Positions 23,543-35,736 of a stretch of DNA of 64,000 nt are shown piece by piece (within the stretch, counting starts at the first letter, position 1; each line of letters begins with the position of its first letter). A program made the position numbers and the translations under genes. Where the stretch lies: the NCBI RefSeq assembly GCF_965363235.1, contig NC_134839.1, positions 71,810,910-71,874,909 of the forward strand, read 5' to 3'. The notes below the pieces were generated by a model. That model saw only the letters and a program-made list of their open reading frames with translations, was not told where the DNA came from and did no database searches. The stretch is from Mytilus galloprovincialis. Taxonomy: Eukaryota; Mollusca; Bivalvia; Mytilida; Mytilidae.

Positions 23543-23616
23543 ATTGTCCCAGTCAATGGATGAATTTAATGTGTCAATCAATGGCCACAGCCACACTGTT
23601 TTGAATTTCATTCTAT
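23543..23616 (-). repeat. solo end of the 10289 foldback family
   Basis: Nearly identical to 10660-10732: GTCCCAGTCAATGGATGAAT through TGAATTTCATTCT. Confidence 0.75.
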
Positions 23617-23929
23617 ATCTATTTTTTTAAAACGGATTCTTAAAGTCACTGTTCATGTTGAAAACTACAAAGATTTCAAAATTGTTTTTTTTTTTACTCA
23701 TTTCCCATTTTTCCAATATTTAGATGCAAAGGTTTGGATTTCAACATTATGTACTAAAAATGAAGTATCATTTTCATGTATTCAAGGATTTGTATAGTAT
23801 TGCAAGATCTTTGAGCCAATATATACTTACAAATACGGATGGCTTTTCTTTAATAGTTTTTTTTAAATTTAGTTTGCGTAAAATTTAAAATAGAAGACTA
23901 AAAAAAAAAGTATAAGAAATAATACTTAC

Positions 23930-24060
23930 TTTGTTCTCCAAATAAACTGAATTGAAATAACGCTTATAATACTTTCTTCAGAAATATCGTGTGATCATGT
24001 CGTCAGCATTTTTCAGTCAATCCTAACAATAATCAATAACAACACATAATGTATTCGTAA
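23930..24060 (-). other. possible non-coding 5' exon of the SLC17 gene
   Basis: The acceptor just before the start codon requires an upstream exon. The best donor found is ACAAA/GTAAGTATT at 23929-23928. The 5' edge is a guess; no clear TATA box was seen. Only the donor is supported. Confidence 0.3.
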
Positions 24061-25250
24061 ATATGTATTCCTATGTCTATCTATTGGTTTGATTCAAAAA
24101 CACTTTCAGGACATTTACCATTAACAATCACTATTTGTTAAATGACATAAAATGCGATTATTATAATCGATTAAATTCGACTTATCGAAAACGCTGATTG
24201 GAAACATGTATCAAGGTCGGTATAAGGACACAACAACCTTCATGTGGAGACTGGAATCGATACGTGCAAGAATTTACCGATTTCATCAGATATTTAAAGC
24301 ATCGATTGTTAATCAATTCAAACGAACTACCCGCTGCAGCAGTAATATCATAACCTTTGCATAATAGTGTAATGCGCATTTGATTAGAGAACACGACCTT
24401 AACATCGTGTAAGTACATGCAACAATAGGAAGACAATCAAACGGAAGCAGGTTATTTCCGTAGAAGTTCACAGTTTGTCGATGATCAGCGTATTTGTATA
24501 AGTATGAACTTAAATAAGTTCAGATTGAGATGTGCATCCAAATACCTGTACTACAGCACATATCAGTTTTACTATCTTGGACATCTACCATCAAACCATT
24601 ATACTTTGAAGTTAATCATTTTTCTGCGTTAGTTTAATTTTGTATAATCGGGGTATTTTTTCACACCTTGAATTTTAATTCTCATAGAAATTGCCATTAA
24701 AATTCAATTTTGCTAATTCGAATATATCATTTATAGCTTTGTATTAAGTACAAATGTATATCTCACGGTATTAATAAGTAATGAGTCACCGAGTTAGTAA
24801 ATTTAGGCAAGGCTTATAAAACAAAGCTAGTTTTGTTAATTTCAAATTTTTGTGCCTTTTGCCTTCAAAGAACATATTGAAAAACCATGACCTCTGCAGT
24901 TTGAATACTAGAACAGAAAAGACAAAACTCTTGCGTAGGGTCCATTTATATATAAAGATAATGATTAAACCTTCGCCTCGAGCAATAATTTGTATCTCAG
25001 GGATAACAAACTTGGTATAAACCTCATAACCAGTCAATAGGTGTATTCTAGCACCAGTAACATGTGGTGCACATATTCAGACATACTAAGGATACATATT
25101 ATCATGCTTACTGAAATGGTCGAATGGTAAACAATGACTATAATAAACAGCTATTTTCATACCAGTTGAATGTTGTGGTTCATATGTGAATCAAATTGAA
25201 CACAAACACAGAAGTAAAAAGTAATACAAACTCGGTAATCTTTACCAATG
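24060..25250. other. intergenic, nothing recognised
   Basis: Upstream flank of the SLC17 gene. Short random frames only; no clear repeat family or promoter motif. Confidence 0.4.
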
Positions 25251-26014
25251 CTGTGGCACCGTTAAAGTCCACAATTCCTCGAAAGTCCACAACACCGCTA
25301 AAGTCCACAACAAATCGCCGCTAAAGTCCATAACGCCGCTTAAGTCCAAAAAACTTTCCGCTAAAGTCCACAGATTACCTCCGCTAAAGTCCAAAAGAAA
25401 ACGCCGTTAAAGTCCACAATAACAAGTACCGCTAAAGTCCACAAAATAACACCGTTAAAGTCCACATATTTTTCTTATAAATAAAAAAATCGGTTCGATT
25501 GGTTTTTTTTTTTTTTTTATCCCGGTAGTACAATACAAAGCATGGGCTTTTGTGCTTGATAGCTATTTTTTTTATCAGTTTGATAAATGGAAAAAAGTAC
25601 TATCTATAAAAGATTTTGTTCCATTCATTTTAAAAGTTATATTATGATGATCCAATCAATGAACCAAACAGGCTAATTTGGACATAATTTCTAAATTGTC
25701 ATCTAGTCATAGTAAATTCGTTATTTATAAAAATAATAACTGCATTCTTCAAGAACTGGTTTTTTCTTCTTATTCTTAATATAATTATAATCACTTTTTG
25801 ACGTCACTAATGTACTGTACATATCAAAAGTATCGGAACATGTTATTAATAATGTTTTTTATGTTGGTGTTTAAAAACACGAGCACGTACAAGAAATTCG
25901 ACAAATGAATTGATTTTCCTAGTTTTAATTAAATTGTTACCAAACATAAGCACATGGACATGGGGTCAAAATAATGTATCATGCACTCACGTCCAGCAAT
26001 TTTTTCAAACTTTG

Positions 26015-26825
26015 ATATATAAAAAAGAAGACGATTGCCAATGAGACAACTCTCCACAAGAGACCAAATGACACAGAAATTAACAACTATAGATCACTGT
26101 ACAGCCTTCAACAATGAACAAAGTCCATACCGCATAGTCAGCTACAAATGTCCCCGAAATAACAATATAAACAATTAAATCGATAAAACTAACGGCTTAT
26201 TTATGAACAAAAAATGAACGAAAAACAAATATGTAACACATAAACAAACGACAACCACTAATTTCAAACCCCTGAATTGAATGTGGCGGGATTAAACATG
26301 TTAGAGAGATCTAAACCCTCCCCTAACCTGGGACAGTGGTGTAACAGTACAACATAAGAACGAACTATAAAAATCAGTTGAAAAAGGCATAACTCATTAG
26401 ATGGATACAAATACAAATACTACACAGAGTGGACGTATATTTTAAAAAATGCAAGTGGGAATAGAAATATGGTCACTTTGGTCTTCTTCCCACTGGCAGT
26501 AAAGACTTACCAAAATCGGGCGTCCGTTTAATTGTGCGGGGAGTACGATTTTCAACAAATGTCAGAGAGTTGTAACGCTATATCCGATCCGTAGAAAGAG
26601 TGTCATTTCAACAACTCTTTGATGGGCCGTCGGAGGCCTTCTCGTTTGAATTGTTTTACATTGTCTTATCAGGGCCTTTTATAGCTGACTATGAAGTATG
26701 GGCTTTGCTCATTGTTGAAGGCCGTACGGTGACCTATAGTTGTTAATGTCTGTGTCAACTTGGTCTTTTGTGGATAGTTGTCTCATTGGCAATCATACCA
26801 CATCTTCTTTTTTATATTTTGTCTG
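26015..26825. repeat. two family A copies facing each other inside the TIR element
   Basis: 26015-26430 and 26575-26825 are the same family in opposite orientation (GAGACAACTCTCCAC versus GTTGTCTCATTGGCAATCAT). The spacer is about 145 bases. Confidence 0.65.
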
Positions 26826-27144
26826 AGCCTGTTTCAAATATTCAAATACTATCATTGTCCAGTGACAGTCCAAGTTTTATTAACCTTTTTTATATTTTTT
26901 TATATCCCGGATGACATCTTTTACAGGACCTACCTATTGTATGTATTGTTCAATTGTTCTCGTGATGAACATGCATGAAATATTCGCCACTGCAACATTA
27001 TAATATTGTAAGTACTTTATCAGTTTATGATTATGTTATTATCATTTTGAGGACTCTGGTGAGGATTAGATTTAACTAATGGGATTATTCTCTTGCAATA
27101 CAGATTATTTATTTAAAATATTGTTCAATAAGTTCGTATCGAAC

Positions 27145-27265
27145 TACTGGGGTGTCGGACTATTTGGGTGTCGGACCATTGGGGTGTCAGGTTAATGGGG
27201 CGCCGGACTAATGGGGTGTCGGATCAATGGAGTGTCGGACTAATGAGAAGTAGGAATAACGGGGC
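27145..27265 (+). repeat. 16-bp minisatellite, about 7 copies
   Basis: The unit is GGGGTGTCGGACTAAT with small changes (CGCCGGAC, GTCAGGTT). Confidence 0.8.
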
Positions 27266-28257
27266 TGCCGAAAGTTATTGTGATTTTAACATTAAGTTAT
27301 ATTTTCATTTATTTAATGAAGAATGCATGTCTTTCAGTTATTTGCTTATTATCATAAAAGGCAGTGTTAAATTTTTCACACGAATGAAATAGTTAGATAA
27401 AAATTCTTAGTATTAGTACATTTAATCTAATTTTGAATTAATCTTGTTCCAAAATCTCCAATAACGAAGTACATCTGTTTCACTGAGAGTCTTGGACTGT
27501 GTAGGGTACTTGGTCCTAAAGATGTAAATTTCGGTATAAGATATAATGAGTAAAGGGTTATATCGAATCCATTATTGTACGGTTGAAAGTCAAGTCAAGT
27601 ACACGACCCTGTTGGTCATGTAAGCTATGTAAGATGTTAGATTTTCCCTAGCTTCAGTAGAATAGACGTTAAGATTTTAGTTTTAAAAAATGCATGTCCA
27701 TGGGACAGAGCATTAGAGGTTCAAAGTTTAGAATACGCTTCAATAGAAAAAGCTTTAACAATGTATTCCCTTCCATATAAACAATATACCTAAGAATACT
27801 GTTTAAAGTACTAAAGTGACCCACAACATATATGTTCCAGACGAGTATACTCATACGGTCCGACCGTACGCGTAAACTATTTTATACTTGTTGTACTCAT
27901 CATTGGTAAGACACAATACAGAATTGCATCCGAGTATAATTTATTCAATTCATCTTCAACGTATTTTGAAACAAATACATTTTCCTTTTTGAAAATCAAA
28001 CAAACATGCAAACCAATGAGTTTTCGAAATCAGCTCAGCACCACAAATGCATGTTGGGAATTCTTTTATTTATCATTATTTGATTTCAAAGAAAGAACAT
28101 TATGGTAAAAGTCAAGTTTTTAGATTTATGGACCGTTTTGGCTGCTGTGGAGCCTTACAGAAACTGAATGGATTTCGTTCTTATTAAAACGGTGGTTCGT
28201 AGATATTTTCAAAGGAAATTTTGATGCCAAATATAGGCGCCAAGATTTTTCAGTGTG

Positions 28258-28660
28258 TATATAGTTATCAAAGGTACCAGGATTATAATTTAGTATGCCA
28301 GACGCTCGTTCCGTCTACATAAGACTCATCAGTGACGCTCATATCAAAATATTGATAAAGTCAAACAAGTACAAAGTTGAAGAGAATTGAGGATCTAAAA
28401 TTCCAAAAAGTTGTGCCAAATATGGCTAGGGTAATCTATGCCTGGGATAAGAAAATCCTTAGTTTTTCGAAAATTTCAAAGTTTTGTAAACAGAAAATTT
28501 ATAATTATTCATGATATTCATGTCAACACCTGGGCTGGTGATACCCTCGGGGACGAAACGTCCACCAGCAGTGGCATCGACCCAGTGGTGTAAATAGTTA
28601 TCAAAGGTACCAGGATTATAATTTAGTACGCCAGACGCGCGTTTCGTCTTACATAAGTCT
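28258..28660 (+). repeat. family C repeat, unit plus partial second unit
   Basis: Starts AGTTATCAAAGGTACCAGGA and TTTAGTATGCCAGACGC, runs through GATACCCTCGGGGACGAAAC and GTCCACCAGCAGTGGCATCG, then begins again at about 28600 with the same AGTTATCAAAGGTACCAGGA. The 45412-45838 copy has the same unit-plus-start structure. Confidence 0.75.
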
Positions 28661-29224
28661 TGCTTCTGTATAAATACTTCATACCTATAGGGCCCAATAG
28701 CTACTTATTCTGTGTCTTGACGTTGAGGTATACATAATGATTATCCAACATGAATATAATAATATAAATTGTTACCAAAGAATACAAAAAAACCATCATA
28801 GCTAGATAACTTTTCAGAAATGTTACCTGTTTGATTGATAGAAAATCACAATACAAAGATCAAATTTATGGGGATCAAAATCATTTATCAAAAATATAAT
28901 TCAAGCTGATAAGAAAACTTTCCAAGACCCGAAGTCTATGGTTTTTATTAGATCTATACCATCATAATTTTTTTTAAAAAGAAGCGAATTGATTTTTTAA
29001 TAATAAAAAAAAAGTTGTGTGGACTTTAACGGTGTTATTTTGTGAACTTTAGCGGAACGTGTTATTGTGGACTTTAACGGTGTTGTGGACTTTAAAGGAA
29101 TTGTGGACTTTAACGGTGCCACAAAGCAGAAACATGAAGATATCCAAAAGTTTTTTTTTTGTTTTTTTTTTTATATAAATAACCGCTTGTTGTATGATAT
29201 ATATGGCGTCACTGATCATGAGGC

Positions 29225-29350
29225 CAGATAAAGTCTCCAAGGGCACAGGACGTTTGCGCTTTTTTACCTGTAAAACGATAGGACATTTGCGCTTTTAATT
29301 TCATTCACCTGTATTAAATTGACCGGACATTTACGCTTTTTACCTATAGT
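29225..29350 (+). repeat. short tandem block, GGACATTTGCGCTTTT x 3
   Basis: Three copies of GGACRTTTRCGCTTTT spaced by about 30-40 bases, each followed by an ACCTGTA-type word. Directly follows the TIR element. Confidence 0.6.
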
Positions 29351-30404
29351 CGTCTACCTGTTATTTAAATGAGAAGTAATTATTACGTAAATTTTACTTA
29401 TATTTCTCATTAGTACGACAAATGGTCCAGAAGCCTTTCATGTTTCTACTTGACTGATCCTGCTAATTTTTTTTTTTATCTTTTTGAAGAGTATCACTTA
29501 ACAACAGTCTGTGAATTACATTATTTGTTATATTGATGAACAGGCACCCTTGACAAGAATTGAGAAAGAGAAACTTGATTATTTATTTGAAAATGTGGTC
29601 GAAATACCATTTAGAACAGATAACAATAGCTAAATTTGTTCACTCCTTGGGCTTCAGATATCAAGCGAAAACTGACCTGTGATGACTGTACGTATTTTTG
29701 TGTCTTTAGAATGTTTACTTTAGCTCATTGTATATAAACTTTTAACCACATATCAATGTGCTATAAAATATGCTATGAAATGATTTTTTTAAACTTTGAA
29801 CCATAAAGAAAAATATGACTTTAACTCCGTCCCACGCCGGTTTACGGTCTCTAATGACACTGTTATAGCTTCACTTGTTCCTAAATATATGATGTCCTAA
29901 GTGTTATTAAGTACCAAAAATGGAACTTTTTTCATAGTTGAGTTACATTTATCTTCTACTTATTTTTTGTTTGTTGCTAAAACAATATTCGAATGCGTCA
30001 ACGAAAACTTATACATGCATAGCATTAGCTGAAATTTGTTTTGAACCATATCTTCTAGTAACTGCGAATACTCTTATATCACTACTTTATTTATTTTATT
30101 TTTGTTATTTTTTTGTGTGTGCATTTCGTGCTAATGTGACGAGTCCAACCATTTGCACCAGAATGGTATTACATTGTGCGGTTACACCACTGTTTCAAGT
30201 TAAGAAAGAGGTTGGGACAGTGTTCAAAAACATGTTTAATCCCATTAATTCATTATGCATGTCCCACGTCCATAATCTGTCATTCGATGCTTGTCGCCGA
30301 TTGCTGTTTATCATATTTGTTTTATATGACACCGCAACTGAAAGTTGAGGCATATTGTTTTACCACTGTGCGTCCTTCCTTCCGTCTGTACATCCCAACT
30401 GTTC

Positions 30405-30680
30405 ACTTTGCTGGGTGTTTGTAAAGATATTGAAGGGGTGCATGGGGTCTGGGTCTGGGTTTGATGTATATTAATGTTTGCTCTTTTGGGAGATAGCTGA
30501 AATTTTTGGAGTTTATACTTGCATAAAAGGTACATAGCTATTCCAGATAACTCCTTCAACAGTTTGAATGCTATTAAGTTATCATTTTGCTGGCTGTTTG
30601 TAAAAGTATTGAAGGTGTGCATGTGGTCTGGGTTTGATTTTTATTAATATTTGCTCTTTGGAGAGATAGTTATACTCTGT
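30405..30680 (+). repeat. two-copy direct repeat, about 180-bp period
   Basis: TTGCTGGGTGTTTGTAAAGA at 30409 and TTGCTGGCTGTTTGTAAAAG at 30593. Each is followed by GGTCTGGGTTTGAT and TTTGCTCTTT-GGAGATAG. Confidence 0.7.
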
Positions 30681-30849
30681 ATCTTTTTAGTATATACATG
30701 CATGAGAGGTGAAAAGCGTTACCATATAACTTCTCCTTTGGTGAACCATAGAACTACATATGTTCTCCCATGCTCAACGTATATGTACTTTAAAATAAAA
30801 CTTTGCATCTGCGTAGGTATCGTCTGTGTCTCCCAGACACAATAATATC

Positions 30850-32160
30850 TCAAAGAAATTTTTAATTGACTTTGTAATAATACCGTTACTTTAGAGTGGA
30901 GTGCGGGGTATCACTTTGTCTTGTTGTAATTGTTATGCCATAAATCGGTCCTTTGGCTTTCTCGTTTGAAATGTTTGACATTCTATAAAGTCTTCTAATA
31001 GTGTTGTTGTTTTGGTTTTGCAGCATGCAGGTGGTAATTTAAACAAAAATACGCAATAATATGATCATTCAAATACGCAATTAATGATCTTTTCGTGGCA
31101 CGATTGTGTTGTTCGCGAAGTTAATTGCAAATATAACAGGTTTTAAAGAGTCTGTTTCTAAAATAGAATAGCTCTTTTTATTGGGTCATATAAATTTTTT
31201 TTTGTAAATATAAATACAATACGAACTCATGCCTTGTGTCTTTTGTTATGAAATCTACCCTGTCTAAAATAACACAATTTATCAGCATTTTATAACTATT
31301 GTTTCATCATTTTTTAAACTGCGTAGTTCTATTCTCATGCCCTTAGTAAGATTGTTTTTTCTACATTTTTCTTATTGCTTTGTTAAATCGATTAATTTTT
31401 TTCAAATGTATGGCACATAGAATCAGGTTTATATCCTGCATTGCTACGAAAATGGGTAAAGGTCAGTTTTTTTTCTTGACTGAACACATATCGACATTAT
31501 AGTGTTCTAGCAAATTCATTGTAGTCTTTTTGATAATTTGCGTTTTGATTGATTAACTACATGCTTGTTCATGTTGTTTGCATGTGCTACTTTTTGTTGA
31601 ATTTAAATATTTATTCCGTTCTTTTTTTTATATTTAAGAAAGGGAATTCTTTGCTTTTTAGCATTTTAATGAAAACGACGTGCCATTGTTGAGTTCACAT
31701 TGTGTGATTCTCTTAGCTGCGTTCCTTTGTAGAACTCACATTTGGTGGCATTAAATTATATAAATATATATATTAAAGAAAACATAATCGATGATGAAAA
31801 ACTAGTTTTAGAAAAGAGGGTTTAAATTCATTCATAAACCTGAAATTAAGAATGGAAAACAAAAGCTTTTACATGATTTTAACAAAATAGCAAGAAAAAA
31901 AATGAAATGCAATTTCAATTTGAAGATAATTCCAATAAATATAAATATTATAATTGGAAAAGTCGACAAGAATTCATCCATAGTCGTAAGCAATCATACA
32001 TTAAACAGGCAATGGTTATACTTAATAACAATATGCATTATGAACACAGGAGATTCACACAAAAGAAATTTCAGAAACTATAAATAGGATGCTGAAGCGG
32101 TTACATGATATGCAATAACCTTGTTAACACTACATATGAGCATTTGACAAAATATGAAAA
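30850..32160. other. intergenic, nothing recognised
   Basis: AT-rich; only short frames without protein-like composition. Confidence 0.4.
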
Positions 32161-32161
32161 T

Positions 32162-32167
<6 letters not shown>

Positions 32168-32256
<89 letters not shown>
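32168..32256. repeat. (TA)n microsatellite, about 44 units
   Basis: Uninterrupted TA dinucleotides. Confidence 0.97.
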
Positions 32257-32257
<1 letters not shown>

Positions 32258-32289
32258 CCAAAAGATACACAGATTAATTCAAACTGAAT

Positions 32290-33240
32290 AAAACAAATGA
32301 TAAAGCAAACAGTGAGTACTTAAAGGAAATTTATAACCCTATTTTCTCAAACCAGTTTGAAGTAAACTTTGGAAATACAAAGGACACGACCGCTTTCACC
32401 AACAACTAAAAAGTGTAACAGAACGAAACATATCAGTTTTGATTTTCGAGTAAATACAATTCACTCACACACAAAGAGATAATTGAAGCGGTAGATATAT
32501 GATATACCTCTTCCGCATAAGAACAAAATTCTCAAACTTTTGAATTACGTATCAACAAATAATGTATTTCAATTGATGAGATATTCAAACAGCGATGAGG
32601 GATTCCTATGGGAAACCCAATAAGTCCTAGTTTAGCTACTTTGTCCTATTTAACTCAAGTAAAGAGAATCTTCTAGTTTTGTTCTACATTGCTAATACTA
32701 TACACCCATTATGAGATACCATCGGAAGTATGCAGTTTCTTGAAATAACTGTCTTCAAAGATGAAAGATGAAAAAACAAGTTTAGACATCAAATTATAGA
32801 AAACTGAGTGATTATTTTCAGTACCTGGAACGACCATCAACCAAGCCTACAGTATTCCTTAACGAATTCATTTCCGCAGAAATTATTCGATTTATAAGAT
32901 CTTGAAATAACCTAAAAGACTTCAATAAAGAAGTTTTTAAATCTAAACTTCTTAAAAGAGAGCAGTAAGAACATGAGATTGGCAACATTATAACAAATAC
33001 AAGAAAACGAGAAAGGAAACACACTTTAAAATATAATTATAAAAATAAGAAAGTGGCTCCACGACTCGTTTTGGAAACAAGATTAAATCCCGCATTTAAA
33101 GAAATCGGGAGAGCTTTCAGGAAACATTGGCAGCTAATCGAACAAAACAGAAATGCAAAAACTCTTTTTGTAAAACAACCGATTATTGCATACAAAAGAC
33201 ATAAAATCTGAGAGAGTATTTAACGAATTCAAAGATGAAT
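32290..33240 (+). mobile_element. decayed reverse-transcriptase remnant (Penelope/LINE-like)
   Basis: Protein-like runs in shifting frames follow the RT order: LLNYVSTNNVFQ, GIPMGNPISPSLATLSYL (RT palm motif), then KKVAPRLVLETRLNPAFKEI, RAFRKHWQLIEQNRNAKTLF and KQPIIAYKR as in the region after the RT of Penelope-like elements. Heavily degraded; the family assignment is from memory. Confidence 0.5.
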
Positions 33241-33659
33241 AATAATATAAACAAATCAAATTAAAGATGAAAATATCACACACATTAAAGTAATAGAATA
33301 GTTTAAATAAAAACGGAAATAACTAACAAGAACACAGTAACAAAAAAAAAAAGAAAGAAACGAACGAACGTATATACCCATAAGTAAAATCAAATTCGAG
33401 CCATTCTAAAATCATTGATTAAAAGAAAGGTAAATATAGGCTAGAGATACCTGATGATGATATGCATATGTCTACATGATCATAACCGAAACACATCTTT
33501 TCGTACGAGATACACATACCAGATCTGAAATGCTGAAATATGCATCATACACTAAGTATACAAGCTCTAAATAACTCTGCATATATACACATGAAAATGG
33601 AATTAATTTATAAGGATTAAAACAAGATATACTAGTACTGGATTGGTCATGGATCTGAC

Positions 33660-34170
33660 TGATTTTCATATAATATATAAAGGCAACAGTAGTATACCGC
33701 TGTTCAAACTCATAAATCCATGGACAAAAAACAAAATCGGGGTAACAAACTAAAACTGAGGGAAACGCATTAAATATAAGAGGAGAACAACGACACAATA
33801 CTACAATGTAACACACACAGAAACGGACCAAGCATCAGACAAAATCCCACGAGAATAACAAATATAACATCAAAACCAAATACATGAATTTGGGATAGAC
33901 AAGTACCGTGACACGTCTTATCGCAATGTGAATTTCCACTCAAAAATAAGAGAAAACAAACGACGCAACGTTAAAATGTAACACACACAGAAACGAACAT
34001 TAATATAACAATGGCCATATTCCTGACTTGGTACAGGACATTTTTAAAGGAAAAAATGGCAGGATGAACCTGGTTTTGTGGCATGCCAAACCTCCCCTTT
34101 TAAAGCCATGTGAAATATAACATTAAAATGACAACTCAACACCACAGGACTACAATATAAATAAATTAGA
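33660..34170 (-). repeat. family B tail, minus orientation
   Basis: Inverse of the 1-1055 tail: AGCGGTATACTACTGTTGCC is read at its 3' end, and GGCATGCCACAAAACCAGG appears near 34065-34090. Confidence 0.7.
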
Positions 34171-34574
34171 GAATACAATTGACAAAGAAACACACGAACA
34201 ACAGCCAACAAAAGGCAACAAGTTGAAAAATTTTAATACGCCAGAAGTGCATTTTATCCACACAAGATCTACTAGTGATGCCCAGATACAAAAGTTTGAA
34301 AGCCGAAACAAGCACAAAGTCGAACAGCATCGAGGACCAAAAGATCAAAAAAGTTGTGCCAAAAACGGCCAAGGTTTTCTGTTAGTTACCAGAACATCCT
34401 TATTATTTAGAATAATATATACTTTTGCAAACAGTAAATTTATAAAATTACTAAACAAAAGCTGTACATGATAGAACTGAAGTATTAACTAATTACAGGA
34501 AACAACATAACCAGACATTTGCAACACAAAATGTAGATCAATGTAGACACATCCGAATAAGTTTAACCTCAACG

Positions 34575-34690
34575 CCAAGTGACGTCATATTTGAAATTGT
34601 AAAAAATGACAAAAAAATGATGACGTCATTTGAATTTGTAAAACAGATCATCAAAAAATGAAAAAAATGACGTCATTTGAATGAATAAGA
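34575..34690. repeat. three TGACGTCA boxes in a 45-bp tandem repeat
   Basis: TGACGTCAT occurs at about 34580, 34621 and 34668, each followed by a TTGAA word. TGACGTCA is the CRE palindrome, but here it is part of a small tandem repeat. Confidence 0.6.
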
Positions 34691-34899
34691 TAGAATTAGG
34701 ATTGATTTAAGATTACATTTGAACTAAATACTGATATTGCATTTAATAACAATGCACATTTTAATATTTATTAATAGCAAACTAAGGTAGCAATTAACTA
34801 TTTTATAAAGCTATGTCCGGTTTGTTTTGAATCTTACTTCAAACGTAAAATATCGTACTGATTACGTTGAACAAAATGAAATCTAATAAATGAATGCGG

Positions 34900-35355
34900 T
34901 GATTAATATTATTTAACATAACACATAAATATAATAGAAAAGACGTCAACACATTTGACAAAATCCGATGAGAATTACAAATATAACATTAAACATTTAA
35001 ACTAAATACATGAATTTGGGATAGACAAGTACCGTAACACGTCTTATAGTAATGCGAATTCACACTCAGCAAAACAGTCACAATCGGGAATAAGTCACGT
35101 TTGGTAATTAAAAGATTAGACGACATAATGACAAACAACAATCTACCATGTGGTAAAATGTCCTTAGCTAGTTTGGTCAAAGATACATCGTATGGATCCA
35201 CCAATTCGTGATGGTGTCCATAAAATTTACGGAGTGTCAATTTTAATCTGTCCTCCTCATAACTTTGTTGGAGCAGTTTCTGCGTAAGGAGCACACTCCT
35301 GTATATGAAGTCCGTATAGTGTGAACAAGCACGAGAATAACGTATCAATTGTGAT
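34900..35355 (-). mobile_element. 5'-truncated retroelement: RT C-terminus plus tail
   Basis: Reads IRYSRACSHYTDFIYRSVLL, TQKLLQQSYEEDRLKLTLRK, FYGHHHELVDPYDVSLTKLA, then passes without a break into the family B tail (AATTCGCATTACTATAAGAC, TCTATCCCAAATTCATG). The protein part matches the C-terminal region of abundant bivalve reverse transcriptases. A shorter copy is at 62565-62760. Confidence 0.65.
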
Positions 35356-35359
35356 ATGT

Positions 35360-35736
35360 AAATAATATTGTTTATATGGACCTCTTTCTTTTGTTTTTAA
35401 CTCTTTTGCTATGTTCCACAATGCATTGTCTTTGATGAGTGTTCGTTGGAGTTCAGATTTGTAGTAAAATCCAGCTATTCCCTCTTCATTTACATCTTTA
35501 ATGCTATAAAAAGTGTCATATATCTCCAAAACCTTCCTGATATCATAAAACCTCACCCGTCCATGTTTCTTTATAATCAATTGAGAATATATTTCTCCAA
35601 AATTTAAGTCTTGCTTGATCACCAAGTTAAACTTAAAGGTAAAATATTTCTGCAACTTTTCGCACTGTTGCCTGGAAAGATATGCCGACAATCTTACAAT
35701 TACTTCGTTTTCTGTCTTTACTTCAATTGGCGACAT
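35360..35736 (-). CDS. death-fold-like open frame (possibly DED), partial
   Basis: From ATG 35736 the frame reads MSPIEVKTENEVIVRLSAYL, CEKLQKYFTFKFNLVIKQDL, FGEIYSQLIIKKHGRVRFYD, IRKVLEIYDTF, and ends within KTKERGPYK before running into a reverse-transcriptase fragment at about 35355 read in another frame. The helix spacing (IYSQL then a short loop then F-DIRKVLEIY) resembles death effector domains, but no single residue is diagnostic. The composition is protein-like and charged. It may be an exon of a host gene whose 3' side was interrupted by the retroelement, or a fragment. No convincing donor was found. Confidence 0.35.

Larger units (their letters stand above)
25252..29123. mobile_element. 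3.87-kb TIR element with array-type arms
   Basis: Left arm starts TGTGGCACCGTTAAAGTCCA and the right arm ends with the exact inverse. Both arms are arrays of CCGYTAAAGTCCAC with variable 5-12 base linkers. The right arm (about 110 bp) is colinear with the left (about 215 bp) but lacks roughly 120 bp from its middle. Homology continues past the arrays into AAAAAATC-TTCG. The interior has no transposase-like frame and holds nested family A and C repeats and a 16-bp minisatellite. Confidence 0.85.

Noticed and set aside
29938-30348. 136-residue hydrophobic frame
   Set aside because: Its 3' half overlaps repeat-like sequence resembling family A, and there is no recognisable domain.
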